The notes under the pieces: generated by a model
What the model was told of the DNA's origin: nothing
Database searches by the model: none
The model's input: the letters and a program-made list of their open reading frames with translations, nothing else
Program-made: the position numbers and the translations under genes
DNA from: Tetragonia tetragonoides
Lineage: Eukaryota > Streptophyta > Magnoliopsida > Caryophyllales > Aizoaceae
Direction: 5' to 3'
Assembly: GCA_038025085.1 (NCBI GenBank)
Contig: CM076154.1
Span: forward strand, 18,884,001 to 18,948,000
DNA: 64,000 nt
Shown: positions 34,744 through 53,653 of the stretch, piece after piece
How positions within the stretch are numbered: the stretch's first letter is position 1
Layout of the letters: each line of letters opens with the position of its first letter

Positions 34744-36050
34744 ACTAGTTTTATCTCCGTGCTCCGCACGGACTCGTGATTATCTCTCGAAAATGGAAAT
34801 AACTTCCTAAATGATACCTCATGCCTGTTTCATACTGCCCAACTAATTCTACATTTATTTATTATTAATATTTTTGGTATGAAATGTCCCTTTAAATCAA
34901 TGTACATCAAAATTAGAATGTATGTGAAAAAGATTGATTTTATAAACATAATTTTAGCATACATCAAAATTCTACAAAGAAAAAAAAAAGATAAAGATTA
35001 ATAAACCTTTCTTCGGTTATACTAAGACTTATTTTTCTCAATTTATTATTAGTCCAATTTAGTTTAATCCTATTCAGATTAGTTAAGTAGATCATGTAGG
35101 AACGTACCACCTAAATAAATTTTATTTATGCTATAGAATATTAAAGGTCAAGTTAAATACATATGACATCAAATAGTTAAGGCCGGTATTGTAAGAAGTG
35201 TCATTTATTGTTATTTAACCAACTTGTACACATGTGGCATCTACATGTAATCTTCACATGAACATTTCTTCTTAAATGTCATCCTACATGTCATGACCGC
35301 CAGGAAATGACCCAACTTTTGTACGACATATATCTCATTTTGAAGATTTTTTCAAATCCAATCCATTGAAGCAAGTTTTATAATTTTTTCACTTACGTAA
35401 TTAAAGTTTTTTTACATTTTGTAATATAAAAAAAAGCTAATAAATATGCAATAAAGCCAACTAATGATAAGCCATTAATGAGTAACACTTTGATGGTGAG
35501 TTATTAGGTTATATGGCAAGCTTTATTTACGTGGCGCTTAGGGGTCATCATCACACAAATTTACACCTCCTACGTGGCATCCTATGTGTCATGCCCACAC
35601 GAATTGGACTTTATATGTATACCGATGTGGCGCCTATGTGTCATCTTCACACGAATATATCCCTCCCATGTGGTGTCTCACATGTCATCCTCCCACGAAA
35701 AGTACCCAACTTTATAAGACATAGTACATATGCATCTCATTTTGAAATATTTTCCGAACCTGATCCAATAGAGGAAGAATTATAATTTTTAAAGTTGCGT
35801 AACAAAAGTTATTTTATTTTATAGTCTTTATAATATGATAATAAATATAATAAGTTGTATTTATGAAGTGAAATAATGATTATTAATTAATGATTGACAT
35901 ACTTGGTTGGAAGCTTAGGTGGCGTCATACGTGTCATCACCACACGAACTTGGCGCTTACGTGGCATCTTAGATGTCATGCCCACACGATTTTAGGCACT
36001 TGCGTGGCATCCTACGTGTCATGGCCACACGAAATGAACTCACTTATATA
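34744..36050 (-). mobile_element. non-autonomous Helitron unit H2
   Basis: The 3' terminus lies on the left: ACTAG (34744-34748), eight bases, then hairpin CCGTGC-TCC-GCACGG (34757-34771). The body is collinear with H1 (18206-19501) and closes with the ACGTG module and 'aaatgaactcacttatata' at about 36048. No coding capacity. Confidence 0.75.
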
Positions 36051-36059
36051 TATATATAT

Positions 36060-38523
36060 ACTAGTTTTACGTCCGTGCTTCGCACAGACTCGTAAATATT
36101 TCTCGGAAATATAGATAATTTTGTAGGTGATACCTCATGTCTGTTGCATTCCTCACAACTAATTCTATATTTGACTATTTTAATATTTTTTGTATGAAAT
36201 GCCCTTTTAAATTGATCTACATCTAAAATTGTAAAAAAAGATTAATTTATGAACATAATTTGAAGATACTTCAAACTTCACAAAAGAATAAAAAAAGATA
36301 ATTTAATGACGTAACATTTTTATATTTTAGAGTTACGTAACTTAAAATATTTTATTTTGTACTTTGAAATAATAAGCAAATAAATCATATAATAAAATCG
36401 TGTGATATTGATCATTTGGTACTTGGATCATGATTTGTTAAGATATGTGACAAAGTTGCACATGTGACGTTAACGTGTCATCTTTACACGAACATTCCCT
36501 CTTATGTGGCGTTTACATGTTATCATTGCATGGTAAGTACCCAACTTGTAAAGGTCACATATATCTCCATTGAAAGAACTAAAATTATTTTGTTTTTTAA
36601 TATAAACATATGCTAGTAAATAGGTAATAAGGTTAACTAATTTGAGGCATTAAGGGAAAACACTTGGATGACGAGTTGTTAGGCTATGTGGCAAGCTTTG
36701 CTAATATGGAAACTTCGGTGTCACTGTCACACGATTTTGGGCTTCTATGTGGCGTCTTGCATGTCATGCACACACGAAAAGAGAAAGAGAAACATTTTTA
36801 CTAATATATTTAATAAAGACATTAAAATTTTATGGTTTGAAATTATAAATATTATTTGTGAAATACATTTAATTATATGTTAGCAAAAATTTTATCCATA
36901 GGATACATGCTAATTCTTAAAAATAATAGTATAATTTCATATCTCCCTCATAATTTACTTCTAAATATCCAATTGATCTACATCAAAAATAGAATGTATG
37001 TAAAAATTGATTGATTTATGAACATAATTTGAGCCTACTTCAAAATTTCCAAAGAAAAAAAAGATTAATTATTCTCTCTCTAATTAAAAATCACTCTCTT
37101 ATTGCAATTGGATTTTTGGTAATTGAATAAAATCAATTAGTGGTGAGCAAAAAATTTCCACTTTCTAAAGTTATAATCAACAATTTGATCCTAAATATTT
37201 ATTTCTCAAATGTGCTAGGTAGTTCAACGTTCGTAAATATCAACATAATAACTTATAATAAGGAGTGTTACTTGAATCTTACTTTCATTTGCATGACATT
37301 TATATTACATAATTATGTCCAAAGTGTTATATTAAAGTCTTAATTAATTTGCTAAGAAATCATTGGAGTAGATGATGAGTTGAAGTTCATGTTTCATCCC
37401 CTACACGAAATGTCCGTTCATATGGCATCTATATATGAAAAAATGACTCCGTTTTTCTTATAAATATAAAATATTTATTACAAATTAAATTTAAATGTTT
37501 AGAATATATGTTTTCGTTACTAATATTCAAGTGTGATTTACAACTAATATAATACAAATATGGATATCCTAAGTGTCTTATCCAATTAATTTATACCAAA
37601 CCTTTTCAAAACCAATCTAATCAACTATGATTTATTATTTTTAGATTTATGTAACTAAAGATATGTTTTTTTGTAATTTGAAATAATACGCACATAAATC
37701 AAATAATAAATTCGAGTAATAATGAACTTCTAACACTTGGATTGATCCGTTAAGCTATGTGGCCAAGTTGTGCACATGTGACATCTACTTGTCATCTTCA
37801 CACGAACATTCTCTTATGTAGCATCCTACATGTCATTACCGCATGGAAATGACCCAACTTTTATAGGATATATATATATATATCTCATTTTGAAGGTTTT
37901 TTCAAATCCAATCCATTGAAGTAATATATATAAATTTTCGACTTATGATGAGGCATTCATGAGTGACACTTGGATGAAGAGTTTTTAGGCTATGTGGCAA
38001 GGTTTGCTTACATGACACTTAGGTGCCATCGTCACACGAATTTACACCTCCTATGTGGTGTCCTATGTATCATGCCCACACGAATTGGACTCACTTTTAT
38101 ACGTATACCGATGTGGCACTTACGTGTTATCTTCACACGAACATATCACTCCCATGTGGCGTCCCACCTGTCATCCTCACACCAAAAGAACCCAACTTGA
38201 TAGGACATAGTACATATGTATCTCATTTTGAAGTATTTTCCGTACCTGTTCCAATGGAGTAAGAATTATAATTTTTAAACTTGCATAACAAAAGTTATTT
38301 TATTTTATAATTTGAATAATATTATAATAATTATGTTATGTTGTATTTATGATCATGCATTAATGATTGACCCACTTGGATGGGTGACTTAGGTGGCGGC
38401 ATACGTGTCATCACCACACGAATTTGGGCGCTGCGTGTCATCCCACGTGTCGCCCTCACATGAATATAAGCGCTTGCGTGACATCCCACGTGGCGTGGCC
38501 AAACGAAATGAACTCACTTTTAT
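36060..38523 (-). mobile_element. non-autonomous Helitron unit H3 (probably composite)
   Basis: The left end is ACTAG (36060-36064) with an imperfect hairpin CGTGC-TTC-GCACA (36074-36086). It is longer than H2 (2.46 kb). A module end-like 'tgtcatgcacacacgaa' near 36755-36780 and a second family body from about 37650 suggest that two or more units are fused. The right end is 'aaatgaactcacttttatat'. Confidence 0.6.
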
Positions 38524-38720
38524 ATATATACACTAGGTTTTATCCCCGTGCTTTGCACGGGCTCGTAAAATAATTCTGTGAACATATTGAATAATATAAT
38601 GCTTAAAAAAAGTGGAAGTGAAATTATTAATATTATTGATAGAAATATTTTTTATTTTAATTTATTTTTGCAAAGATTTCTATCCTTATTATGCATCATA
38701 ATAATTCTTAAATAAATAAT

Positions 38721-39110
<390 letters not shown>

Positions 39111-39572
39111 CAGTATATTTGTACTAAAAGTTTGATAACATGCTCCTTTTATACCGCACAACTAAAACTATGTGAGAAAGTTGTGCACATATGGCGTTTA
39201 TGTATCATCTTCACACGAACATTTCCTCTGATGTGACATTTATGGACGCATGGAAATGACCCAACTTTTATCGGACACATATACATATATATCTCATTTT
39301 AAAGCGTTTTTCAAATCCAATCCAACGGAGTCAGATTTATAATTTTTTGACTTACGTTACTAAATTTATTTTATTTTATGATTTTAAAAATGTTAATAAA
39401 TATGTAATTAATTCAACTAATGATAAGACATTGATGGTGGATGATGTGTTATGCTATGTGGCAAGTTTATGCTGACGTGTTGGCTTACGTGTCATGCTTG
39501 CACGGTGTGGCACGCCTATGTGGCGTCCCACGTGTCGACACAACACGAAGAAGGACCTAGTTATATGTATAT

Positions 39573-41735
39573 ACTAGTTTTAACTCTGTACTTTGCACAG
39601 ACTCGTTAATATCTCTCGAAAATGAAGATAACTTCGTCTGTTTTATACCGTACACCTAATTCTACATTTGACTATCTTAATTTTTTTTGTATGAAATATC
39701 TTTTTAAATCGATCTAAGTCTAAAATAGAATGAATGTAAAAGGGATTCATTTATGAACATGAGGCCTACCTCAAAATTCCAAAACGGAAAAGAAACATCG
39801 AAATAAGATTTATATTTTTTATAGTTATGCAACTAAAAATATTTTTTTTAAGTTTGAAATAATATGAAAATAAATCATATAATAAAGTCGTATGATGATG
39901 ATCATGTGGGACTTGGATGATATTTATTAAGCTATATGTGGCAAAATTGTGCACATGTAGTGTCTAACATGTCATTTTCACATGAACATTCCCTCTTATA
40001 TGGCATTTACATGTTATCACCGCACGCAAAAGATCCAACTTGTATAAGACATACATATCTCATTTTAAAGTTTTTTACAAATTCAATCAATTGAACTAAG
40101 ACTTATAAATATTTAACTTACGTAACTAAATTATTTTATTTTGTAATATAAAAATATACTTATATATAAATAATGTAATAAATCCAACTTATCATAACGC
40201 AATTATGGGTGACACTTAGATAATGAGTTGTTAGGTTATGTGGTAAGTTTTGCTTCTGTAGCGACTTAGGTGTCATCATCACACGAATTTGAGCCTCTAT
40301 GTGGCATCCTACGCTTGTCGTGCCCACGTGAATTGAACTTGGATGATCATGTGAGACTTGGATGATATTTGTTAAGTTATGTGGCAAAGATGTGCACATG
40401 TAGCGTCTACGTGTCATTTCACATGAACATTCCCTCTTATGTGGCGTCTACATGTTATCACCGCACCCAAATGACCCAATTTGTTTAAGACATATATATA
40501 TCTGAATTTAAACTGTTTACAAATCCAATCCATTGAAGTAGGATTTATAATTTTTAAACTTAGCTGACTAAAGTTATTTTATTTTGTGAGACATTAATGG
40601 GTGACACTTGGATGATGATAAGTTGTTAGGTTATGTGGCAAACTTTGCTTGCGTGGCGACTTAGATGTCATCGTCACACAACTTTGGGCCTCTACGTGGT
40701 GTCCCACGTGTCATGCGCACACAAATTTGAGCGCTTATGTGGCATCCCACGTGGGCATGCCCACATGAAATCGACTCACTTTGATATCACCACTCGAGTC
40801 AGGACCCAATTTTAGTGTAATACTCAATTAATGTATTACAAATATGGTTATTCTACATATTTTATCCTTAACCTCTATAAAACTTTTCCTAAAATATGTC
40901 AAACTTGATAAGCTTATATATAGAATATATACATCTAATTTTGAAGTATTTTTCATTTCCAATGCAATGACGTAAAACTTAGATTTTTTACAACTGTGTA
41001 ACCAAAGTTATTTTATCTTCTAATTTGAAACAAATAGGCTAATAATAAATATACATGTTATATTTAATTACTATATGAATGTCATGAATAAAGGTGATTT
41101 ATTAGTTGCACTTGTACGACTTGCTTATGTGGCCGCTTACGTGGCGCTAAGGTGTCAACACCACATGAAATTGGGTCTCCAAGATAGTGGCCTACATGGT
41201 GTGTCCACACGGAATTGACTCAACTTTATGTAGTTTGAAATAATATACTAACAAAAGATATGATAATGTGGAGTAATAATGACTCTAGGACAGCTCAATG
41301 ATGATTTGTTTGTCTATGTGGCAAAATTGTGCATATATGTCATGGTCACATGAACATTCTACCTTATTTGGCGTCCTACGTGTAATCAACGCACGAAAAA
41401 AACAAACTTTTATAGGACATATATATCCCATTTGGAAGTATTTTTCAAATCCAATCTAACGGAGTAAGATTCAATTTTTTTTGAGTTATGTAACTAAAGT
41501 TATTTTATTTTTTAATTTGAGAATATGATACTAAATATGTAATTAGATCAAACAATGATTAGTCATTAATGGCGGATGATGTGTTATACTATGTGGCGTG
41601 CATGTGCTTACGTGTCATCACCATATGAAAGAGCTGCTTGCATGGCATTACACGTGTCGTCCTCACATGATTAAGGCCTCTACATGGCGTTCCACGTGTC
41701 GTGGCCACACGAAATGAACTCACTTTTATATATAT
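39573..41735 (-). mobile_element. non-autonomous Helitron unit H5 (probably composite)
   Basis: The left end is ACTAG (39573-39577) with a degenerate hairpin 'ctgtactttgcacag'. The interior repeats the body and ACGTG modules several times, with module ends near 40330, 40770 and 41210, so fusion of several units is likely. The right end is 'aaatgaactcacttttata'. Confidence 0.55.
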
Positions 41736-46120
<4,385 letters not shown>

Positions 46121-46152
46121 TGGTCCAGCCAAATTGGCTGGACGCAGGTCCA
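46121..46152 (-). repeat. right terminal inverted repeat with internal palindrome
   Basis: Reverse complement of the left repeat with five differences. The inner 46123-46143 is a perfect palindrome with arms GTCCAGCCAA and TTGGCTGGAC; both arms differ from the left palindrome at paired positions. Confidence 0.65.
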
Positions 46153-46166
46153 GCAAATAGGCATTG

Positions 46167-46515
46167 ACTATAACATAACCCGCAATAGAAGACAAGCATC
46201 GACCCAACATTGCTGCAGACCCATAATAGAATATACTTTAACAACTCAATTTTATTTTTTTTGGCAACTAGTAACAACTCAATTTATATATGTATATCTG
46301 TATAACAACCCAATCTTTGATTCAGGTGTTTAACAACTCAATATTTACTAAAGAGCCCGTACGAAATATCATAACATAATCTAACGTACAGTAACGTAAC
46401 CTACTATAACATAACCCGCAATAAAACACATGCATCGACCCAACATTGCTGCAGACCCATAATAGAATATAGTTTAACAACTCAATTTATATATGTATAT
46501 CTGTATAACAACCCT
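46167..46515. repeat. 236-bp tandem repeat, about one and a half copies
   Basis: 'actataacataacccgcaa' starts at 46167 and 46403, followed in both by 'gcatcgacccaacattgctg' and 'aacaactcaattt'. The upstream half-unit 'taaagagcccgtacg' (46349) also occurs left of the composite at 31183. Confidence 0.85.
46239..46286. mobile_element. minimal LINE-tail insertion with about 14-bp target duplication
   Basis: TAACAACTCAATTT occurs at 46239-46252 and 46272-46285, separated by a T-rich run and GGCAACTAG. The second 236-bp repeat copy (about 46474-46490) has the target once and no insert, so it is a direct empty-site comparison. Confidence 0.6.
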
Positions 46516-47090
46516 ATATGTGTTTACCATATTCCCTCCATTAATGATTTTTACTATTGCGTTTGTTAAAAAATAGTTTCAGCACATTGGGTATTGGCTG
46601 CATATACTATAATCAACTAATAGCTGAATTAAAGTAAACATTACCTTTGGAGCTAGGTGTTTTCCAAATTTATGTAGAACAAGATGAGCTAGCAACTTCC
46701 TCGACCCATGGAATTGTATTTTACAGCCTTTGTAAGGACATGTAACAGCAATGGCGGGCCAGTGAAATTTTTATCTTTTCCAATCTGAAAGAATAAATTA
46801 TCAAAAGTAAGCTTCGTATTATTCTAAATAAAGAAATGAGGGAAACATTGATGCAAAGATCAAAAGTTGGTGATTTAGGATTCTTATTTATGATGAAAAA
46901 AATTCAATTTGTAATATTGATTATTCCTAAAAACAAAGAATTTGACATTGATTTTGCCAATATCATGATTAATCAAGAAATAAAATTAAGGTATCGAGAA
47001 TGTATTACATTGCGGTGAGCTGCGCGATATTGAGATTTGAGAATGACCTATTTACTGATGTTTTGGTAAATTTACCAATAATTTTACCTC
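46516..47090. other. intergenic DNA without recognised features
   Basis: AT-rich. The open frame at 46836-47018 has no recognisable domain or promoter context. Confidence 0.5.
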
Positions 47091-47094
47091 TGAG

Positions 47095-47330
47095 TCGAGC
47101 CGGTTTGAACCCGATTAAATCGTTTCAATATTTAGAATGGTCAAATCTGCTTCCACATCGGTTTGCATCAGTTTTACATCAGGGCCTGACCGGTTTACAT
47201 TAGAACTGGTTTACTTCGACTCGGTTCACATCGGATCGGATTACGTCGGACCGGTTTACATTGATGATTTCAAAATACTAAAACCGGTCAACTAGAGATG
47301 TTTAAAAATCTGGTCCGGACCTGACCCGTA
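47095..47330. repeat. degenerate short-period repeat of CGGTTTACAT type
   Basis: Words such as CGGTTTGCATC, CCGGTTTACATT, CGGTTCACATCGG and ACCGGTTTACATT recur every 12-25 bases. It is a GC-richer island in AT-rich DNA with no coding meaning. Confidence 0.65.
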
Positions 47331-48094
47331 TACATTTGGCCCGGTTCTTTGTTTTGATTGTGCCTTTTTGGGTAACCTCTGATTGATATTTGCTAGTTAC
47401 TTAAGAAATTACAAGTTTTTTTTGGCTCATCTAACAAAATTACATTTAGAACTTTCTAGTAATGTACTTAACTTGATCTATATGAGTGATTGTCATGCAT
47501 ATATGATAGAGCAATTTTTTTATGGGGCCAACTTGTAAACAATATAAATACGGGTTACTTGTTACTATGTCATTAATCCTTTGTTTCATGAAAAAGTAGC
47601 CCCGGTTTCAGCAAAAGTTACAGTAAGAGCGAGTGTAAGACTTACAAGTTATTGTGATATATGTCTTGTCCAAAAATAATAGCAGTTTCTATTATTTAAG
47701 AATTTTATTTTTTATAGAGAAATAGTCCATCCATTTTAGAAAAACCTTAACATGGTCTTCAATGAACTATTTTCACGGCCTCCACTGTACCTATATGAAA
47801 ATTTAAATTATAAAAAATATGATTATTTGAAAGTACTATTTAAGATGAATCTAACAATAGTATTTTTACAATCTAAATCTATATTGTTTTTCATAAATCT
47901 TTTACCTTCAAAAAGTTATTGTTAAGATTTTTCTGAAACACAAAGAGTAGTAATTAATTATAATTATGTATGATAAAATGGGATATATAATATAAAATTG
48001 TCTAGAGTTAAAGGCAACATCTACAACATGCAAGTTTACCCATAGTTTATCCATTAAGGGTAGTGATCGAGTAACAACTTTTACTTTTCTTCAA
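47331..48094. other. intergenic DNA without recognised features
   Basis: AT-rich with no credible ORF. The last 31 bases (48064-48094) recur at 49614-49644. Confidence 0.5.
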
Positions 48095-48274
48095 ACTAGG
48101 TTTTTTCCCGTGCTATGCACGGGTTTATGATTGTTACATATTATAAAAGTGAATATCCATGATTTCCTTGAAAATATCACATTCTTATAATTGTTCAAAA
48201 ACTAAAACTAATCCATCAAATGTATTCATTAGTAAACATAATGCAACACAAATTATTCAAAAATAAAGTCACTC
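48095..48274 (-). mobile_element. Helitron 3' end H7 (partial)
   Basis: ACTAG (48095-48099) and a perfect 7-bp stem hairpin CCCGTGC-TAT-GCACGGG (48107-48123). Only about 180 bp remain before the next Helitron 3' end. Confidence 0.65.
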
Positions 48275-50110
<1,836 letters not shown>

Positions 50111-51380
50111 GAGCTACAACTTTCATGTTTTAAGTTTTTACAAGTTCAGAGCAGAAGGCTGTCAAATAGGCGTTTGAAGATGAAAACGGGCTGGAGGGGC
50201 ATTTTCTTCAGAAAAACGGCCCCCAGCCCCCTCTGGCCAGCTGCAAGCTTTCAAAAAAAAAAACGGCCTCCTCCAGAAAAATAGGGACCCCGTTTTTCTT
50301 GAGAGGGGCATTTTTCTGGGGCTTTTTGGTCCCGAGCTCCTCCGCCTAGAATCAGCCTCTTTTCTTATTTTTTCGGGGATATCTCATCTTAGCCTAATTT
50401 TCTAGGGTTCTTGAACAAACACTCTCAAATAGTGAGATTAGTATCCTTAGTGAGTGCAAACTTTTATAATTAGTGTTAATCAACTCCTTAATCGTTAGTA
50501 TTTGGTTGTAAGTTTTCTCTCTCCTCTCTCTTTCTATCAATACTTGCAAGTTTAAATCTTTGTTGTTGAATATTAATGGGTATTGTCATTATGAAGTTTA
50601 TTTTGCTTAATCTCATGATGTTTATTGGCTAATCTCTCTTATTAGAGTTGGGATTAGCCCAACTATGGTGTTTTGATGCTTGGATGATGTGAATATATTG
50701 TGATTGAATAATGGGTTATTGTGCATTTAGCTTTGTGAACTCCAAGTGTTTGATAAAATGTCTAAGTGAGAACTTGGCTTATCTTTTGTGTGATTAACTT
50801 AAAACCGAAAGGGGGTAAGGTAATCATAGGAGTTTCATTGACTAAACAAATGGATTCAACCACGAAAGTAGGTAGATTACCTTTTGGAGATGCTTGAGCT
50901 AGGTGTTGCTTTAATGAGCCCAATAAAGCTTGACCCCATGAAAATAGGTGGGAAGGGTAGAATTGGGTATTTCTTTGGTGACCTTGAGAGAGGCCCTTAG
51001 TCATTGATTGACCTACTATTTCTACACAATTGCTCATTCGATTGCATGCGTTTTATCATCTATTGCATTAGATCGTCATTAGTTGGGTGAACCCCCAACT
51101 CTATCTTTAATCCTTAATTTTATAATTGTGATTATTCTTTCCTCTCATCTTAGTTTGTCATCTTATTAGCTTAGCTTTAGGTTTAGTTAAATTAAATCAA
51201 CATCACATTTACCCGTTGCTTAGGTTTCTCGATTTTAGAGAATTTGGTATTCGAAACGCCTCGCTGTCTTGGGACACGATATCTTATATATTACTCCGAC
51301 ATTTCCGTACACTTGCGGTTAGTGTCACATAACTACCGATCGAGCTCCCTGCCTCATCTAGTTACCAAATTACTTGCCTT
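50111..51380 (+). repeat. probable solo LTR or LTR fragment of an unclassified retrotransposon
   Basis: The purine-rich 'aaacgggctggagg' region, the line 'gggtgaacccccaact', and the closing 'acgatatcttatatattac', 'ccgtacacttgcggttagtg' resemble phrases repeatedly found at the 3' part of plant gypsy/copia LTRs and leaders. No coding part or partner LTR is visible and the ends were not found. Confidence 0.35.
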
Positions 51381-51636
51381 TATCTCGGCCTTTAATTAAT
51401 GGATGAACATCTGGATTCTTTGTACATACGACAACGACAACAACAACAACAAGTGTGAATCTCGTCGATGATAAGGTACTTAGAACTAAAAATGTAACAA
51501 GAATTTATGTCCAAATCTCCATATACATGTAGTACAAATGAAAGCTTGAGGAGAAAATGGCGAAAAGCTATTACTATGTCTTTCTTAGTAGTAGCTTTCT
51601 TCTTTTGTAGGCCTTGTTCTCTTCAACGGAATGGTG

Positions 51637-51775
51637 CGGAACGGTGAGGAACGGAACGGAACGGATTGGAACGGAACAGCGCGGCGCGGATAATTCAAAA
51701 ATATGTGAGACAAAATGAAGTACAGAATATGGCGCGGAACGGAACGGAACGGATTGGAACGGAACGGAATGCAGC
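51637..51775. repeat. GGAAC pentamer repeat island
   Basis: Two clusters (51640-51690 and 51731-51770) of tandem GGAAC, interspersed with GGATT and GCGGC variants, with 'ataattcaaaaatatg' between them. Confidence 0.8.
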
Positions 51776-52449
51776 ATGGAATCGACGAAAAGAACAGGAC
51801 CGTGTGCTAGGAAGGAGTTAGCTACAAGTTTGTTCTTTGAATTCAAGATTTTGTTAGTTGAATTTCTTTTCTCTATTCATATTTTGTCATTATTTTGTTG
51901 TTTCAATTTATGTTCTTCTGCGAAATGCGAATCATATGATGATGCTGGTAAGAAAGAATGTAGTATTCTAAAAAGTAATTGAACCCTTTTAATTTCAGAA
52001 TAACTAAGTATGTATTCTTTATTAATGATCAAAAGCAAACTTCAGAAATGGTCAAATTCGTTTTACAAAAAACGCTTTACGCACTCTACCTTGTTGTATA
52101 GCAATAGGACAGTGAGAATACCCTCACCTTCTTGGATCAGGAAAAAAGGGTTATTTGTCTTTGATCATTGCAATAAACCTTATCCACAAAGTTGGAACTA
52201 TCTGCGATTAGCAAATTAAGCGAATAGGTGAAGAGAGACTAGAAAGGGTGGTTATTGCAATAATGAATTGAAAGACAACTTGCATGTGTATTTAAATTGT
52301 TATTATTGGAGGATGATTTAGGTTAGCGTATCAAAATCACAAAAGGGAATCCAATATACTCTATTGCAATGAATCTTATCTACTTACTGGTCTACTCCAC
52401 TAAATTAGTTGCTTTAGGTGATATAATATGGAGAGATTTTATATAATTA
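51776..52449. other. unassigned DNA
   Basis: Frames at 51776-51982 and 52010-52219 are open, but I recognise no domain in them. The second (IPSPSWIRKKGLFVFDHCNK) looks protein-like and could be a gene scrap of unknown origin. Confidence 0.35.
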
Positions 52450-52640
52450 ACTAGATTTCGTTCCCGTGCGATACACAGGTTCTTGTTCATCATCCTCTAT
52501 CATTACAATTAATATATTAAACTTTTTTTAATCATATCAATATATAAAGTTGATTAAAAGGAATAGCAAGGAACAATAATAATCTTTTCACACGTTTAAC
52601 AAAGAACTTACATTTTTCATGAATAAATAATATAATTTTT
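52450..52640 (-). mobile_element. Helitron 3' end H9 (fragment)
   Basis: ACTAG (52450-52454) and an imperfect hairpin CCCGTGC-GAT-ACACAGG (52463-52479). The body is lost where the MITE begins. Confidence 0.45.
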
Positions 52641-52645
52641 TTAGG

Positions 52646-52755
52646 ATAATAAATACACAAAAACTTTTATAAGACGGTTTTTCTGTAACTTTTGGTGAGA
52701 CGGTGATCACTTTTCAATGAAACAAGGGTCACTGCTCACTATAAGTGACCCCTAC
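52646..52755. mobile_element. MITE-like dispersed repeat, second copy
   Basis: 'aatacacaaaaacttttata' through 'agacggtttttctgtaactt' to 'agtgacccctac' matches the eIF3e promoter copy at 2228-2400 without its internal duplication. It is cut at 52755 by the Tat LTR, where the other copy continues. Confidence 0.55.
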
Positions 52756-53617
52756 TGATATAACCAAAATATCGACCCTCACCCCGACCACCATCGAAGG
52801 ATTCCAATCTCTCACAAAATCTGTATCATCGACGATATCAAAAGGATGCTCTCCAACCATGGAGGGGAGCCTCTGATCGAAGCAACCCTGTACCCACTGT
52901 ACAAACATCGCCAACAGACCCGAGAAGACCTCCACCAACCATCAGTCTCATACCAACCCAAGGATTACAATTATGCTTTGGCTCGACTAAGAGGGACGAG
53001 TCAACTACAAATCGACCCTCAGACTCTATGTGTACTAAACCCTGACGCCAGTGCATGTACTGAACGAATATTCCTACCAAGATTCGACTGGATGCCTTGG
53101 CGCCCAAGCTCTCTCAGTCACAAGGACAGGAATGACGACATCAAGTGTACGAATCCCTACGTGGAGTCATACCAAGGGATCGTACCACAACTCACGTGAG
53201 CTCCCCTCTGAGCCGACTTAGAGGGGGGTATGTGTACAGGGCTACGTGTCCACTGTTCATTCGACGAAGCTAGCCGACTTTTGCCCTATAAATACCTGCG
53301 CGAAAATCAAGGCAAAGGTAAGATCATTTTCACCCAAAGAACAATCACTCTGTCTGACAGCGAGCTCTGACATTCCGCTCCTCTGCTGTGATAGCCTGAC
53401 GCTCAATCACATCCTTACGAAAGTACCTCACGTACACATCTCCATTCACTAACTTAAGCATCGGAGGGGTCTTCTCGGGTCGACCCCTCGAGCTAGTTCA
53501 CTGTTGCTTGTCCTATGCAGGTAGCAGTCGAGGAACCAGGCAAACGGCTACCCCGCTCACGCATCTCAATCCCATCACCTTCCCAGTGTTCGACCCTCAT
53601 CAAAATCGGGCGAAACA
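52756..53617 (+). repeat. 5' LTR of the Tat element
   Basis: The left end, TGATATAACC, is set by the point where MITE homology stops; the right end is CGAAACA just before the PBS. The 862-bp LTR carries a promoter near 53287. Without the 3' LTR the boundaries are provisional. The 117-codon frame inside is not credible. Confidence 0.6.
53244..53294 (+). promoter_or_regulatory. LTR promoter: ACGTGTC element and TATA box
   Basis: TATAAATA at 53287-53294 (context CCCTATAAATACC) lies about 37 bp downstream of an ACGTGTC core (53244-53250). This is the expected U3 promoter driving the genomic RNA. Confidence 0.7.
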
Positions 53618-53619
53618 TT

Positions 53620-53637
53620 TGGCGCCGTCTGTGGGGA
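53620..53637 (+). other. primer-binding site of the Tat element
   Basis: TGGCGCCGTCTGTGGGGA lies two bases after the LTR. TGGCGCC matches the complement of a tRNA 3' end ending GGCGCCA. The donor tRNA (Asp-like by its first nine bases) is not certain. Confidence 0.65.
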
Positions 53638-53653
53638 AGGTGCTTGGTTTTGT

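Noticed and set aside
52729..53199. Overlapping 89- and 117-codon frames in the Tat 5' LTR
   Set aside because: No domain, overlapping opposite frames, and inside an LTR upstream of its TATA box.
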